A stretch of DNA of 64,000 bases from Methanobacteriaceae archaeon (lineage in GTDB: Archaea > Methanobacteriota > Methanobacteria > Methanobacteriales > Methanobacteriaceae). Every line of letters begins with the position of its first letter. Positions within the stretch are counted from its first letter, which is position 1. This document shows positions 42,661 to 53,701 of the stretch, piece by piece. The DNA is taken from assembly GCA_030656015.1 (NCBI GenBank), contig JAUSNX010000014.1:62001-126000 (forward strand), written 5' to 3'. The translations under genes and the position numbers were made by a program. Under the pieces are notes generated by a model. That model made no database searches. It was not told the DNA's origin and worked only from the letters and a program-made list of their open reading frames with translations.

Positions 42661-43044
42661 ATTTAAATAATTAATTTAATTATTATTTAATTTAATTTTT
42701 CAAATTTTTTATTTTTAATAAATTTTTATATTCTAATGGATTTTTACTAAAACTCATAGATATTAAGTTTTAGCTGGTTTTAATTGATAATAGATTAATT
42801 TAACTTATATTGATATTAATTAATACTAATCACGCGCTCTACCCCATAGTTTATTAATTAATTAATTAGTTGATTTTATATTGATAGATTTAATTTATTT
42901 AGAAAATAGAAAGTAATTAATATTTTTATAAAATAAATCTTTAATTAACTTTGATTTTAAATTAAGTTTAGATAATCTTTATATAATTTAATTAACTAAT
43001 TAGAATTTATTAAACTCATAATTTAAAACACTAATGGAGTATTT
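42661..43044. other. AT-rich intergenic region
   Basis: No gene. The only GC-rich patch, at about 42829-42849, resembles a tRNA D-arm on the minus strand (GGGGTAGAGCGCG) but has no acceptor or T-arm around it. GGAG at 43036-43039 is the ribosome site of the next gene. Confidence 0.5.
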
Positions 43045-43317
43045 ATGATGGAAATCCTCGATATAATGACATTAATTGTTATAGGAACATTTATAATCGT
43101 TTTAGGATTATTTGGAATTAAAATGCTCCTTAAATTAGGAAGAGCCGGAATAACAATAATTTTCAATATGATTCTAGGAATTATATTTCTTTTTGTAGTA
43201 AATCTATTACCCATTGTTAAAATACCAATAAATCTATTGACTGTCCTGGTAGCTGGCTTTGGAGGAATAATTGGAGTTGGTGTTTTAGTTATAGCCAAAT
43301 CCATGGGCCTTTATTGA
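43045..43317 (+). CDS. BofA-like small membrane protein
   Basis: Ninety residues with three membrane segments (about 5-25, 33-55 and 62-85). The arrangement, with LINLLPIV/VVNLLPIVKIPINLLTV in the middle and a GFGGIIGVGVLV C-terminal helix, matches the pro-sigmaK processing inhibitor BofA family, which also occurs in methanogens without sporulation. Function in archaea unknown. Confidence 0.7.
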   Translation: MMEILDIMTLIVIGTFIIVLGLFGIKMLLKLGRAGITIIFNMILGIIFLFVVNLLPIVKIPINLLTVLVAGFGGIIGVGVLVIAKSMGLY

Positions 43318-43374
43318 TTGAATTTATCATTATACCTTTATCAGAGTTATTGCACCAAAAAATGAAACCATTAA

Positions 43375-44898
43375 TTAAAAATCATATTTCATAGCTTCAC
43401 TTAAAAATTCAATCATTTTAGAAGCACTGAAATTATATCCCCATTTATTTTGAGCCAATTCACCGGCCCGGCCATTAATAAAAGCCCCTAAGCAAGCTGA
43501 ATCCCATGCAGAATGGCTTTGAGAATATAGTGCTGCAACTAACCCTGCCAAGCAATCTCCAGTTCCGCCCACCGTCATTCCTGGACTTCCAGTTTTATTC
43601 AATCTAAATTTCTTCCCATTAAATATCATGTCCAGTTTTCCTTTGAGCAAAATAGTTCCTTTAATTTTTTGAGAAATAGATTGAAAAGCAGATATTTTTT
43701 CTTTAATATCAAAAAGAATAATAGGTGCTTCTTCTTGGAAAAAAGCTTTAAATTCACCCATATGTGGAGTTATGATTAAATTCTCTTGATTTTTCACTAA
43801 TTCTTTATCGACCAGTTTTAAGGCATCAGCATCCATTACCATGGGTTTTTTAAGTTCCCCTAATTTTTTGGCGAGTAAATTTAAAGCTATTTTAGTCTCT
43901 TCTTTATCACCGGCACCGCAACCCAGCAAAACACAATCAGCTTTTTTAGATAATTCCAAAATTGGTTCCAGCATTTCTGGATTAATATATTCTCCAGGAA
44001 GGTTTTTTACTATTAAATCTGGCGAATAAGATTTAATAGGTATAGCTGCACTATCAGGACATATTATAGTAACTAAATCTGCACCCGCAGCAAGTGCTGA
44101 TAGGCCTGCTAGGGCAGGAGCCCCAGCGTATTCTTTACTACCACCCACAATCAGTAACCGTCCATTAGCTCCTTTATGTGCATTGTAATCTCTTGATTTG
44201 AGCCTTAAAAGATCACCAGCACCTAAAAATATTTCTGCTTCTTTTGGAATCCCAATATCACAAACAATTAATTTTCCTATTTTCGAAGATGCTGATTCTG
44301 GTCCTTTGAGACCGGTTTTTGCCCGGTGAAAACTTACAGTATATTCTGCCTCCACTGAAATATCATTTATTTCACCATTCAAAGGATCCATACCACTAGG
44401 AACATCTACAGAAACTACTGGTGAGTTAGATTTATTTATAAGATTTATAGCAGATCTAAAAGGTTCCCTAATAACTCCTTTAATCCCAGTTCCTAAAATA
44501 GCATCTATCAAAATATGTTCATCACTGCTTAGCAATTGATAATCAATCTGAGAGGAATCATAACAAATTTCAATCTCCAAATCAGATAAATAGGGCCTCA
44601 TATTTTCCAGAACATTCCAATTTTGAATAGAGTCTTTAGAATTTATTTTTGAAGGATGAGTCAATAAGACGATTTTAACTTTAAATCCCATATTTAGAAG
44701 ATGCCTAGCCGCTACAAAACCATCCCCACCATTTCCACCAGGTCCGGTAAAAATAATAACTTTGGCACTATTTATATTAGAATTTATCTTAGATATTTCA
44801 TAGGCCAGGGCCCTGCCTGCATTTTCCATCAAACTAAGTCTAGGAATTCCTAAATATTCTGCATTAAAATCAACAACCATCATGTCCAAAGGATTCAT
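43375..44898 (-). CDS. nnr: Bifunctional NAD(P)HX epimerase / ADP-dependent dehydratase
   Basis: Repairs hydrated NAD(P)H. The N-terminal YjeF-type epimerase domain has PRLSLMENAGRALA, FTGPGGNGGDGFVAARHLL and VDVPSGMDPLNGE. The C-terminal ribokinase-like domain has GRLLIVGGSKEYAGAPALAG, ITPHMGEF and PGMTVGGTGDCLAGLVAA. The start at ATG 44898 (MNPLDMMVVD) has GTGAT three bases upstream and fits the family; the open frame extends 44 hydrophobic codons further up without support. About 507 residues. Confidence 0.92.
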   Translation of the reverse strand: MNPLDMMVVDFNAEYLGIPRLSLMENAGRALAYEISKINSNINSAKVIIFTGPGGNGGDGFVAARHLLNMGFKVKIVLLTHPSKINSKDSIQNWNVLENMRPYLSDLEIEICYDSSQIDYQLLSSDEHILIDAILGTGIKGVIREPFRSAINLINKSNSPVVSVDVPSGMDPLNGEINDISVEAEYTVSFHRAKTGLKGPESASSKIGKLIVCDIGIPKEAEIFLGAGDLLRLKSRDYNAHKGANGRLLIVGGSKEYAGAPALAGLSALAAGADLVTIICPDSAAIPIKSYSPDLIVKNLPGEYINPEMLEPILELSKKADCVLLGCGAGDKEETKIALNLLAKKLGELKKPMVMDADALKLVDKELVKNQENLIITPHMGEFKAFFQEEAPIILFDIKEKISAFQSISQKIKGTILLKGKLDMIFNGKKFRLNKTGSPGMTVGGTGDCLAGLVAALYSQSHSAWDSACLGAFINGRAGELAQNKWGYNFSASKMIEFLSEAMKYDF

Positions 44899-45084
44899 AG
44901 TATCACTATTTATATAATTATAATAGAGAATATTTAATAATAACTGTAAATAAATAATAAATTTAGTAAATAGATAAAAAATAGATAAAATTAGTCGTTT
45001 TAAATTATTTATTATACTCTGAAGTCCCATTTTATAGAATTAATAAAAAAGGCATGGAAAGACATATTTAATGAGGTGTTATAA

Positions 45085-47025
45085 TTGGCCTCTTCACGCA
45101 TACCAACAATACCCAAAACTGAGGATATCCAGGCAATACCCATTTCCATATTTTATTTTGCCATAATTGCTCTGGGAATTTTAATTATTTACGGATTTAT
45201 TGGTTCTCTTTATATAATGGGACTTGATCCTATAAATGCTATTTATTTTACAATTATAACCATTGCCACAGTAGGATACGGTGATATTCTCCCCCATACA
45301 GTAGAACAGAAACTTTTTGCAGTTAGCTTAGCTTTATCCGGCGTGGGACTTATTGCTTATGTTTTCAGCCTTAGTATATCGGTGGTAACCATGACGGTAG
45401 AAGATATTAGATCTGGCTCCAAAATACGGAAAAAAATGGCTTCCATGGAAAATCATTTCGTCTTATGTGGATATGGAAGAGTAGGGGCCGCAGTTTTTAA
45501 AGAATTAGAAGAAAGAAATCAAAAAACCATAATTATCGAAAAAAATCGAGATTTAGTGGAAAAAGAGCTTTGGGAAGACTCTAGTATTTTGGCCATACCT
45601 GGAGATGCTACTGACGAAAGTGTGATGAAAGAAGCCGGAATTAGTAGGGCTCGAGGAGTCATAATTACCACTGGAGAAGATGTTGATAATCTTTTCATAA
45701 CCTTAACCTCCCGAGAAATACATCCAGAAATATGGATCGTGGCTCGTGCCAGTAAAAAAGAAAATATTAAACGCCTTTATCGCTCAGGAGCGGACCGAGT
45801 AATATCCCCAGAGACCAGTGGTGGAGAAGATATTTACTTTGCAGCTATTGAACCTACCATGATGAAGATTACTATGATGCATGAAGTGGATGACATCAGA
45901 AAAGAATCAGAAATAATAATCAAATATGGCTGCACCCTGGAAGATATAGAATACCATTTACCTGAATTTAAAGAACCATTAGCCCGCAAAATTGGAATTT
46001 CTAAGATAGAACAATTAAATAAATTTTTGAATAGTCTGGATGATGATATCAACCGAAAAAATTCCTTAGAAAGAATATACGAATCAGTAAGTGGAATACA
46101 TTCCCACTGGATTTCAGGACCAGATAAAGAAACCCTTAAAAAGCTAGCAGGGGAATTAAAAAAAGAAGGGCTCCTCTTAGGTGTTAATTTAGAACCTGAT
46201 GAGATCAAAGAAGTCGCTCGTAAGTATGGTAGGTTGGTAGAAGTTGTTATAAAACCAGAAATGGTTATTGTAGAAAATCATGGTGTTTCGGATATAATGG
46301 AAGAGGCCGAAATAATTTTAAAACATGGCTGCATCCTGGAAGATATAGAATACTATTTCAGTGGTTTTGGAGAGCCTTTACGTCGTAAAATAGGTCTCTC
46401 AAATGTTAAAGAAGTTAAAAAATTTTTAGATAACTTAGAAAAAAATTCTGGAAGATTAGAATCATTGGATAGAATTTATACTCTCTCTGGAGGAGGAATA
46501 CATACCCATAGAATTTCTGGTCCGGATACTAAAAGTTTAAATCGTGTAGAAAAAGAATTAAGTAAAAAAGGGTTCTTATTAGGAGTTAATATGACTCCTA
46601 AAGAAATTAAAGAACTTATAGAAAAAACAGGACGCGTAGTTCAAATTCTGGTTAAACACGAAGTGGGAACTCTGGATGATAAAGAAATAATTATTGGAGA
46701 AGGTGGGCGCATATTAGATGCAAAGCACTACTTGCCAGGGGTAAGACAAGTTGTAACACGTAACTTGAATATTAAAAACCGCGCGGATCTTGATAATTGC
46801 GAAGAAGAACTCAAAAAACCCGATGCTCGACGTTCTCTAACGGCATTATATGAAATTTCCCGTCAGATACACACCCATACCATGGCGGCGGCTGAAGAAA
46901 AGATTATTCGCAAAATAGAAAAAAAGCTGGATAAAAAAGGTGTTTTACTGGGAATTAATCTTCCTGAAGAAGAAATCTGGGAAATTGTGGAAAAAGAAAA
47001 TGTAAGGCAGTTCTGTATTGAGTAA
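45085..47025 (+). CDS. K+ channel with TrkA-N domain and three novel C-terminal repeats
   Basis: The 646 residues start with a two-helix pore (about 22-44 and 76-101) and the selectivity filter TVGYGD at 62-67, as in MthK-type channels. A TrkA-N/RCK domain follows (GYGRVG 129-134). Instead of a TrkA-C domain the protein has three repeats of about 110 residues at about 275-388, 408-522 and 533-640. Each has EIII..GC.LED.EY, a helical middle, IHTH/IHSH and KKG.LLG.N. They presumably form the cytosolic gating region. Start is TTG 45085 with GAGGTG six bases before it. Confidence 0.85.
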   Translation: MASSRIPTIPKTEDIQAIPISIFYFAIIALGILIIYGFIGSLYIMGLDPINAIYFTIITIATVGYGDILPHTVEQKLFAVSLALSGVGLIAYVFSLSISVVTMTVEDIRSGSKIRKKMASMENHFVLCGYGRVGAAVFKELEERNQKTIIIEKNRDLVEKELWEDSSILAIPGDATDESVMKEAGISRARGVIITTGEDVDNLFITLTSREIHPEIWIVARASKKENIKRLYRSGADRVISPETSGGEDIYFAAIEPTMMKITMMHEVDDIRKESEIIIKYGCTLEDIEYHLPEFKEPLARKIGISKIEQLNKFLNSLDDDINRKNSLERIYESVSGIHSHWISGPDKETLKKLAGELKKEGLLLGVNLEPDEIKEVARKYGRLVEVVIKPEMVIVENHGVSDIMEEAEIILKHGCILEDIEYYFSGFGEPLRRKIGLSNVKEVKKFLDNLEKNSGRLESLDRIYTLSGGGIHTHRISGPDTKSLNRVEKELSKKGFLLGVNMTPKEIKELIEKTGRVVQILVKHEVGTLDDKEIIIGEGGRILDAKHYLPGVRQVVTRNLNIKNRADLDNCEEELKKPDARRSLTALYEISRQIHTHTMAAAEEKIIRKIEKKLDKKGVLLGINLPEEEIWEIVEKENVRQFCIE

Positions 47026-47207
47026 TAAATAATATTTAAATTTTTTTCTAAATAAACTTTTAAATAACCTATTTTTAATTTATTTCTTATTATAATTTAT
47101 TTTTTAATATAATAATAAAAAATAATTAATAAAAAAATTGAAAAATAAAATCCTTGAATTTAATTTAAAAAAAATAATTCAAAAAAATGGAGTTATTAAC
47201 TCCCTTT

Positions 47208-48101
47208 TTAGAATAAATCATGCAAAACTATTTTGTAAGCACCCAGATCTCCACCAAAGTTTACAGCACTGATTTTTAAAACACCTGGAACTTTAACTGC
47301 GGCTTCAACAGCTGCTTTAGTTGCTGCTTTAACAGATTCTTCATCTACACCATCAATAACAATTTCGTAAACACCATTGACATCAGCAGGGATTTGAGTA
47401 TCTTCTACTTCGTCTTTTAGGGTTACACACATTTTTTCGTTGGTAGAAGCACCTAAGAATTTGTATTTGTTAGATCCAACTTTAGAACCAGAAGCTACAA
47501 TTCCTCCAGGGAATGGAGTAATGGTACCCGGGACATTTTCAATAGCATCTACTGCAACTTCTGCAGCGAGTAAACCTGCTGCTTGACTATCGGCAAGTAT
47601 TATGAGGTTTCCTCCGGCTACACCAGATTTAATTCCTAATTCTCCTTCAATTAAGAAGTCACCAGACATGAGGGGGATAGAGAATATGGTTCTTCCATCA
47701 AGTTCCAATTTTTTCTCATAACCGTCACCGAAGAATTTCAGTTTTTGACCGGTTTTTAGTTTTTCATCTTCATCATCAAGAACATCAAAGACGGCAGTTG
47801 TAGCTGCAGTGAGAATACACATTCCTACACGCTCTAATAATTCATGATCAAGTTTTCCCTTGTTCATGTTACAGATCATGATTATGTATCCTGGCCGGCC
47901 ATCAGGGGTTTCTGATGGAGGCACATAACAATCAATACCCGCTTCGGCAGGGCATCCAATAACAGATGTTCCGTATCCAGTAGCTTCAGTAGCGGCTATT
48001 TTAGCCAGTTTTTTTGTTGCTGCTGTTACCAACAATCGTGAAACTTGTATTCCAAATGCTTCTGCAAAAGTATCTTCTATTTCCACACCATTTATTTCCA
48101 T
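47208..48101 (-). CDS. ftr: Formylmethanofuran:tetrahydromethanopterin formyltransferase
   Basis: Transfers the formyl group from methanofuran to H4MPT, the second step of methanogenesis from CO2. The 297-residue length from ATG 48101 equals the classic enzyme. Seen: [49 protein letters not shown] and [25 protein letters not shown] lies four bases upstream of this ATG; an in-frame GTG at 48110 overlaps that site and is rejected. It is transcribed alone. Confidence 0.97.
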   Translation of the reverse strand: MEINGVEIEDTFAEAFGIQVSRLLVTAATKKLAKIAATEATGYGTSVIGCPAEAGIDCYVPPSETPDGRPGYIIMICNMNKGKLDHELLERVGMCILTAATTAVFDVLDDEDEKLKTGQKLKFFGDGYEKKLELDGRTIFSIPLMSGDFLIEGELGIKSGVAGGNLIILADSQAAGLLAAEVAVDAIENVPGTITPFPGGIVASGSKVGSNKYKFLGASTNEKMCVTLKDEVEDTQIPADVNGVYEIVIDGVDEESVKAATKAAVEAAVKVPGVLKISAVNFGGDLGAYKIVLHDLF

Positions 48102-48327
48102 GATTATCACCGAGTTTGATGTAGTAAAAGAATTATTATATATTTTTCTATTTGATTTTATAGAAATAATCTGAAATAATCGGATTTTATATAAAATTTG
48201 AGAGATTTGAATTAATTAATTAATTAAACACTTAAAGAAATTACAAATAAGTGCTTGCTATAATAAATATATTAGAAATAATCATAATTATATTTTAAAA
48301 TAATTAAAATAAGTTAAAATAAAAAAA

Positions 48328-49461
48328 TCACTCATAAATCCGATCCAGCTCTAGACTTCCCAATTTAGGGACTTCTATTGAAAAACAAGTCCCGCCGGAC
48401 AGTTTTCTTTTCATATTACCATCTATCTGATTTACTAAACTTTTAACCAGTTGCAGGCCCAGCGAATGTGTTCTATCAAAATTAACATCATCAGGGAATC
48501 CATCACCATTATCCTGAACCCTTAAAACATAGTAATCTGGATAATTTTTAAAAATAATTCTTATTTCACCCATTATATTCGGTTTAAAAGCGTGTCTAAA
48601 ACTATTAGAAACTAATTCCGTTAAAATCATACCCAAAGGAATAGAAGTACTCATATCCATGAAAGTATCTTCTAATTCAACATTTAACCCTATATTACCT
48701 GGCTCTGGAGCATAGGTACTTAAAAGGCCGGAGAGAATACTTTTAGAATATTCTGCAAAATTAATACGAGTAAGCTCTGGAGATTGAATAAGCTTTTCAT
48801 AAGCTTTTCTAATAGATTTAACACGATTATGAGTATCTTGAAGAAGTTCAGCATCCTTATCGTCCCTCATGTGAGCTTTTTGGAGATTCATAAGGCTGGT
48901 TACAATCTGCAAATTTTTTTCAATTTGCCGATAAAGTTCCTCAATCATTTTTTCTCGAGCTTCAGTGCGACTTTCCAGCTCTTTCTCTTTCTTTAAATGC
49001 TTTTCAACATCCCTTATAGTTACCAGAACTAATTTTCGATTTTTTATGTCAACTAAAGAATTTTTAAGTTCAACATTAATCAGTTCCCCATTTTTAGTTA
49101 TGAATTCAAATTCATCTGGGCCACTGATCATACCTGCCGCATTTTTATCCAGAATAATCTTAGCTCTGGCTCTTTGGATAAGCGGTAGTAATTTTAGTTG
49201 CAAAAAACATTTACCAACTAAATCAACTCGAGTGTAACCTACCAAGTCTTCAAAAGATTTGTTACAGTCAATTAAAAATCCCTTCAAGTCATATAAATAC
49301 CAAGGATCTGGATTTTGGTCTAGTAATAAATTTAAAAATTGATTGGAATTCCTAATATCCTCACTTAACATCTCATATTCATTTAAGAATGATTTTTTTA
49401 ATTCAAAGTGATCACTATCTTCAGTAACTCCTCCCCCCATATGAGAATACTCTTCCTGCAT
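48328..49461 (-). CDS. PAS histidine-kinase-like protein without the usual phosphoacceptor His
   Basis: A cytosolic 377-residue protein: a PAS domain (about 40-155; NPDPWYLYDLKGFLIDCNKSF), a HisKA_2-type dimerisation region (about 172-225) and an HATPase domain with N box ELVSNSFRHAF, DNGDGFPDD and LGLQLVKSLV. In HisKA_2 the motif HHRVKNNLQ carries the phosphorylated His; here it reads YRQIEKNLQ (Tyr177, Arg178). It may bind ATP but should not autophosphorylate in the normal way. No response regulator is nearby. No membrane segment. Confidence 0.85.
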   Translation of the reverse strand: MQEEYSHMGGGVTEDSDHFELKKSFLNEYEMLSEDIRNSNQFLNLLLDQNPDPWYLYDLKGFLIDCNKSFEDLVGYTRVDLVGKCFLQLKLLPLIQRARAKIILDKNAAGMISGPDEFEFITKNGELINVELKNSLVDIKNRKLVLVTIRDVEKHLKKEKELESRTEAREKMIEELYRQIEKNLQIVTSLMNLQKAHMRDDKDAELLQDTHNRVKSIRKAYEKLIQSPELTRINFAEYSKSILSGLLSTYAPEPGNIGLNVELEDTFMDMSTSIPLGMILTELVSNSFRHAFKPNIMGEIRIIFKNYPDYYVLRVQDNGDGFPDDVNFDRTHSLGLQLVKSLVNQIDGNMKRKLSGGTCFSIEVPKLGSLELDRIYE

Positions 49462-49664
49462 TTAAAATCTCCACTTTAAATTAAATTACTAATTATTAAT
49501 TCTTATAATTTTTAAATAATAATTAAATATTAATCTATGATTGTTTATGAATTAAATATTATGAACAATTCAGTTTACATTATAAATTATGGATTTTATT
49601 ATTTAACTAATTTAGGTATAATATAATTTTTTAGTTAATATTTTTACTATACCAGTTTAGCATA

Positions 49665-50681
49665 TTATATTTTCTTTGATATTTTTTCAATAACACCAGA
49701 CCCGAAATAAGGCAAACATGCGATCCCTATAATAGAAGTCATCCAAAATGATATTAATCGTTCCAGAACAGTGGCCGCGGCACTAATCGAAGGAGGGACA
49801 CCCGCAGCAGAATAAAGTATTATCATAATCCCGTCAACCGCCCCTAGGCCTCCCGGAAGTAATGGAATCATTCCAATTAAACTGGCAATTATAAAAACTT
49901 CTGCTATTAAAATTAATGATATATCCATTCCAAAGGCGGAAAATACCAGATAAACCCTCATTATTTCAAAAAACCAGATCAAAAATGAAAGTGGAATACC
50001 ATATAACATTACTTTCCTATCTTTCAGCATTATTTTCATGGTGAACTGAAATTCATTTATGGCACTTAAAGCTTTTTTTTCAAGTTTTTCCGGATTTTTC
50101 CGGTAAAACCTTCTTATAAGTTTTAAAACCCATCGCGTGAATTTTTCTCCTGCTTTTTTGTTTAAAGATGTATAAAAAATCAGTACAAAAATTACAATAA
50201 GTAGTATTACAGCGATAATTAAACTTAAAAGAACCCAAAACGGCAGACTAAAAGTCATCATAACCGCAAAAATAGTTATGACTGCTAAAACGATAAATGG
50301 GAACATATCCAGGCCCCTATCTGCAATCACTGTTGCAAATGAAGATTCCATGGAACATTTAGAATATTTGCTTAAAATATAAGCCCTGACCGGTTCTCCT
50401 CCTCCTCTGCCACTAGGAGTGATATTGTTTACTGCAAGTCCCACCATGAGCATAGGTAAAAGATGTCTTTTCTTAACATTTATTTTGACGGAGTTAGTGG
50501 TTATTGACCATCTCAATGCCCACAAGCCATAAACAAGGAATTGAACAAGTATTGCTAAGATTATAAAAATTGGATTTGCCTTTTCCAATGCATTTAAGAT
50601 TTTCTCTGGGCCTATGAATATTATCATGGCTGCTATAATCCCTATGCCAACCAGTATTAAAATTAGTCCTTTGTGTTTCAT
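49665..50681 (-). CDS. UPF0104/LPG-synthase-TM-like membrane protein
   Basis: The 338 residues have about eight membrane helices and match the lysylphosphatidylglycerol synthase TM region family (PF03706), with VNNITPSGRGGGEPVRAYIL, SSFATVIADRGLDMFPF and LLPGGLGAVDGIMIILY. Related archaeal proteins such as AglD act in lipid-linked glycan handling; the role here is not shown. No catalytic LPG domain is fused. Confidence 0.85.
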   Translation of the reverse strand: MKHKGLILILVGIGIIAAMIIFIGPEKILNALEKANPIFIILAILVQFLVYGLWALRWSITTNSVKINVKKRHLLPMLMVGLAVNNITPSGRGGGEPVRAYILSKYSKCSMESSFATVIADRGLDMFPFIVLAVITIFAVMMTFSLPFWVLLSLIIAVILLIVIFVLIFYTSLNKKAGEKFTRWVLKLIRRFYRKNPEKLEKKALSAINEFQFTMKIMLKDRKVMLYGIPLSFLIWFFEIMRVYLVFSAFGMDISLILIAEVFIIASLIGMIPLLPGGLGAVDGIMIILYSAAGVPPSISAAATVLERLISFWMTSIIGIACLPYFGSGVIEKISKKI

Positions 50682-51063
50682 TATAACCAGTCATTAATGA
50701 GTTAATAGGTTAATAAGTTGAATTTTATTATTAATTAATATATATTTTAAATTTAATAGATCTAAATAATTAGTAAGTATAGCAAAATTTTTGTTTTATA
50801 GAAATCAGACCATTAAAAATTTTTAGATAATGAAAAATATACAAATTGGATTAGTATCTAGTTAAATAGACTAGTTAAACTAAACTACTATATAAAATTA
50901 TAGAACTAAATACTAAATTAATTACCTTTTAAATTTTTTGCTTTTTTGAGTTTATTATTCACCTATTTTTACTAAATTTTATTAGTTTTAAGAGGCATAT
51001 TATTAAAAGTAGAAATAATATTAGTTTAAAATCTAAAATTTAGAGAACATTGGAGGGTATAAA
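50682..51063. other. Divergent intergenic region, no gene
   Basis: AT-rich spacer between the flippase-like gene and slipin. No ORF with ribosome site seen. GGAGG at about 51053-51057 serves slipin. Confidence 0.55.
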
Positions 51064-51855
51064 ATGGATTTGCTTACTATAATTATTATATTGGCAGCCA
51101 TACTGATTATTATCGGACTTTCTGTCAAGGTTGTGAACCAGTACGAACGAGGAGTCGTTTTTAGACTGGGTAAAGTAATAGGTGTTAGAGAACCAGGACT
51201 TAGAATAATTATTCCTCTGGTTGATCGTATGGTAAAGCCTTCACTTAGAATAGTTACTATGCCTATCCCTGCTCAGAAAATCATTACACAAGATAATGTA
51301 ACCATTGATGTGGCCGCAGTGGCCTATTTTAAAGTGGTGGATGCATATAAAGCAGTAGTAGAGATTGAAAACTACAACCGAGCAGTAAATCAGATTTCTC
51401 AGACCACTGTTAGAAGTGTGGTAGGACAATTTACATTAGACCAAGTTTTATCAGATACCCCTCATGTCAACCAAAAAATTCAGGAAATTATAGATGGACA
51501 CAGCGAACCATGGGGAATTAAAGTTACCACCGTGGAAATAAAAGATATTAAATTGCCAGAAAGCATGCAAAGGGCTATTGCTCTACAAGCTGAAGCTGAA
51601 AGAGAGAAAAGAGCCAAAATTATCTCTGCAGAAGGAGAATATCTGGCAGCAGGTAAATTAGGGGATGCTGCAGATATCATTACTGAACATCCAGTAGCTC
51701 TGCAGCTGCGGATTATGCAAGTACTCAGTAACATCGCTGCCGAGAAAAACTCAACCATTGTGTTCCCTGCACAATTACTCAACAGTATACGGGACATTAA
51801 AGACTTCCTAGGGTCTGAATTGAGTGTTATGGAAGAAGAAAAAAAATCTAAATAA
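51064..51855 (+). CDS. Slipin (stomatin/SPFH domain protein)
   Basis: The 263 residues have one N-terminal membrane helix (about 4-24) and then an SPFH domain: [49 protein letters not shown] and a coiled-coil end [19 protein letters not shown]. Slipins form membrane-bound rings; many are paired with an NfeD protease, but none is adjacent here. Strong GGAGG ribosome site. Confidence 0.92.
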   Translation: MDLLTIIIILAAILIIIGLSVKVVNQYERGVVFRLGKVIGVREPGLRIIIPLVDRMVKPSLRIVTMPIPAQKIITQDNVTIDVAAVAYFKVVDAYKAVVEIENYNRAVNQISQTTVRSVVGQFTLDQVLSDTPHVNQKIQEIIDGHSEPWGIKVTTVEIKDIKLPESMQRAIALQAEAEREKRAKIISAEGEYLAAGKLGDAADIITEHPVALQLRIMQVLSNIAAEKNSTIVFPAQLLNSIRDIKDFLGSELSVMEEEKKSK

Positions 51856-52077
51856 AAACAATATTTAAATTTTTATTTATTTATTTTTTAAAGTGATTAA
51901 AAAGTCTAATTTAATAAATAAGAACTACATACATTTTCTATTTTTATTTTTAACTGAATATTCAAGATTAATAGATTATTAAATGCCCTGACATCAATTA
52001 TCCCTGTTTTAATAACATGATTTTTTACTGTTAAGACAAGATTTATATGTTATCAAGGAAATCTCTAATAAGATAAT

Positions 52078-53508
52078 ATGAAGTATTTCGGAAAGCGGGA
52101 TTTTTTTGTAGTCTCAGAGTATCTGGGAGGCATAATGCAGGGAATTGGTGTAGTAGTTATCCTGCCAATTATAGTTTCTCTGATTTATGGAGAAAATAAT
52201 TATATTAGTTTTATTATACCTTCGGCCATTTCCATAACCATAGGAACTCTAATAAAACAAATTGTTCCTTCTGGAGGATCCATAAGGCTAAAGCACGGAA
52301 TGATAATCGCGGCCTTGGCTTGGCTATGGGCAGCTCTCATTGGTAGTTTGGTGATGATTATAGGCCTTAAAATGGGATTTATTGATGCTTATTTTGAAAA
52401 TATGTCTGCCTGGACAGGTAGTGGCCTCAGCATATTTCTCGATGTTGAAATACTTCCCAAATCCATTTTATTTTTAAGAAGTCTTGAGCAGTGGATTGGA
52501 GGAGTTGGAGTAGTTATTGTGGTTATAGGAATTCTTATTCGTCCTGGAACCGCTGCATCTCGATTATACAAGTCTGAAGCTAGGGAAGAACGTATAAAAC
52601 CCAGCATACCCAATACCGTGAAGACCATCTGGTGGATCTATTTATTTTATACTATTTTAGGAATTGTCCTCTATGGACTTGCTGGAATGTCCCTTTTTGA
52701 TGCTATTAACAATACCATGACTAATCTCTCCACTGGAGGAATGTCCATTAAAAATGGAAATATTGGTGCCTATGGAAGCGATTTAATCACCATGATCACC
52801 ATATTTTTAATGATCGTGGGTGGTACCAGTTTCCTGGTGCACTATCGGGTTTTGAAGGGAAATGTAAAATTCGCTATAAAAGATATACAGTTTCAAGCCA
52901 TGGTCATTATTGTAGCATTATTTTCCATGCTTATTTTTATGAGTGGTAAAATTTTACCGCTCGATTCTATTTTTAACGTCGTTTCTGCTCTTAGTTGTAC
53001 CGGGTCAAATACTCAAACTCTTCCACAAATGATAGCCTGGTCATCTTATGTTAAAATATTAATTTTAACATGTATGGTAATTGGAATGGCTGCCGGTTCA
53101 ACTACTGGTGCTATTAAGCTAATAAGAATAGTTACCATCCTTAAAGGAGTTTACTGGGAATTAATGAAGATTTTAACTCCAGAAGGTTCAGTAATACCTC
53201 GTAAAATTTCAGGAAAAACTGTAAGTGACGTAGAAATTAGAGAGGCCAGTTCTTACACCTCAATATATATTGTTTTTCTTTTATTCGGTTGGTTAGTCTT
53301 GGCAGCATATGGCTACGATCCTTTGAACTCCCTTTTTGAAGTAGCATCGGCCCAGGGAAACGTTGGGTTGAGTATGGGGATTACATCCCCTAATATGCCT
53401 GAAATCGCAAAGATAGTAATGATTTTTAATATGTGGGTTGGGAGACTGGAAATTATACCTGTTCTGATATTAGTAAGAGGCGGATTAGAATTATTAAAAC
53501 GCAGCTAG
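52078..53508 (+). CDS. trkH: Trk/Ktr potassium uptake membrane subunit
   Basis: The 476 residues have four repeated membrane-pore-membrane units. Pore loops are visible as SAWTGSGLS, TNLSTGGMS, SCTGSNTQT and ASAQGNVGLS, with the key Gly in each. Imports K+ together with TrkA, encoded 193 bases downstream on the same strand. The start ATG 52078 lacks a clear ribosome site and may be leaderless. Confidence 0.93.
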   Translation: MKYFGKRDFFVVSEYLGGIMQGIGVVVILPIIVSLIYGENNYISFIIPSAISITIGTLIKQIVPSGGSIRLKHGMIIAALAWLWAALIGSLVMIIGLKMGFIDAYFENMSAWTGSGLSIFLDVEILPKSILFLRSLEQWIGGVGVVIVVIGILIRPGTAASRLYKSEAREERIKPSIPNTVKTIWWIYLFYTILGIVLYGLAGMSLFDAINNTMTNLSTGGMSIKNGNIGAYGSDLITMITIFLMIVGGTSFLVHYRVLKGNVKFAIKDIQFQAMVIIVALFSMLIFMSGKILPLDSIFNVVSALSCTGSNTQTLPQMIAWSSYVKILILTCMVIGMAAGSTTGAIKLIRIVTILKGVYWELMKILTPEGSVIPRKISGKTVSDVEIREASSYTSIYIVFLLFGWLVLAAYGYDPLNSLFEVASAQGNVGLSMGITSPNMPEIAKIVMIFNMWVGRLEIIPVLILVRGGLELLKRS

Positions 53509-53701
53509 TTGCATTAGAATTAATGAATAAAATTTTAGAATATTAATTTAGAAAAAGCTTATTAATAAGAATATGCAAAGAAAATCACTCACTGAATTAG
53601 TGATATTTAGAATTTTTATATTTTAAAAAACATTAATAAAAATCAATATTTCAAATTTATCCTGTTAAATGCTTAGTTGATTAAAGTAAGGTGTACAATA
53701 T

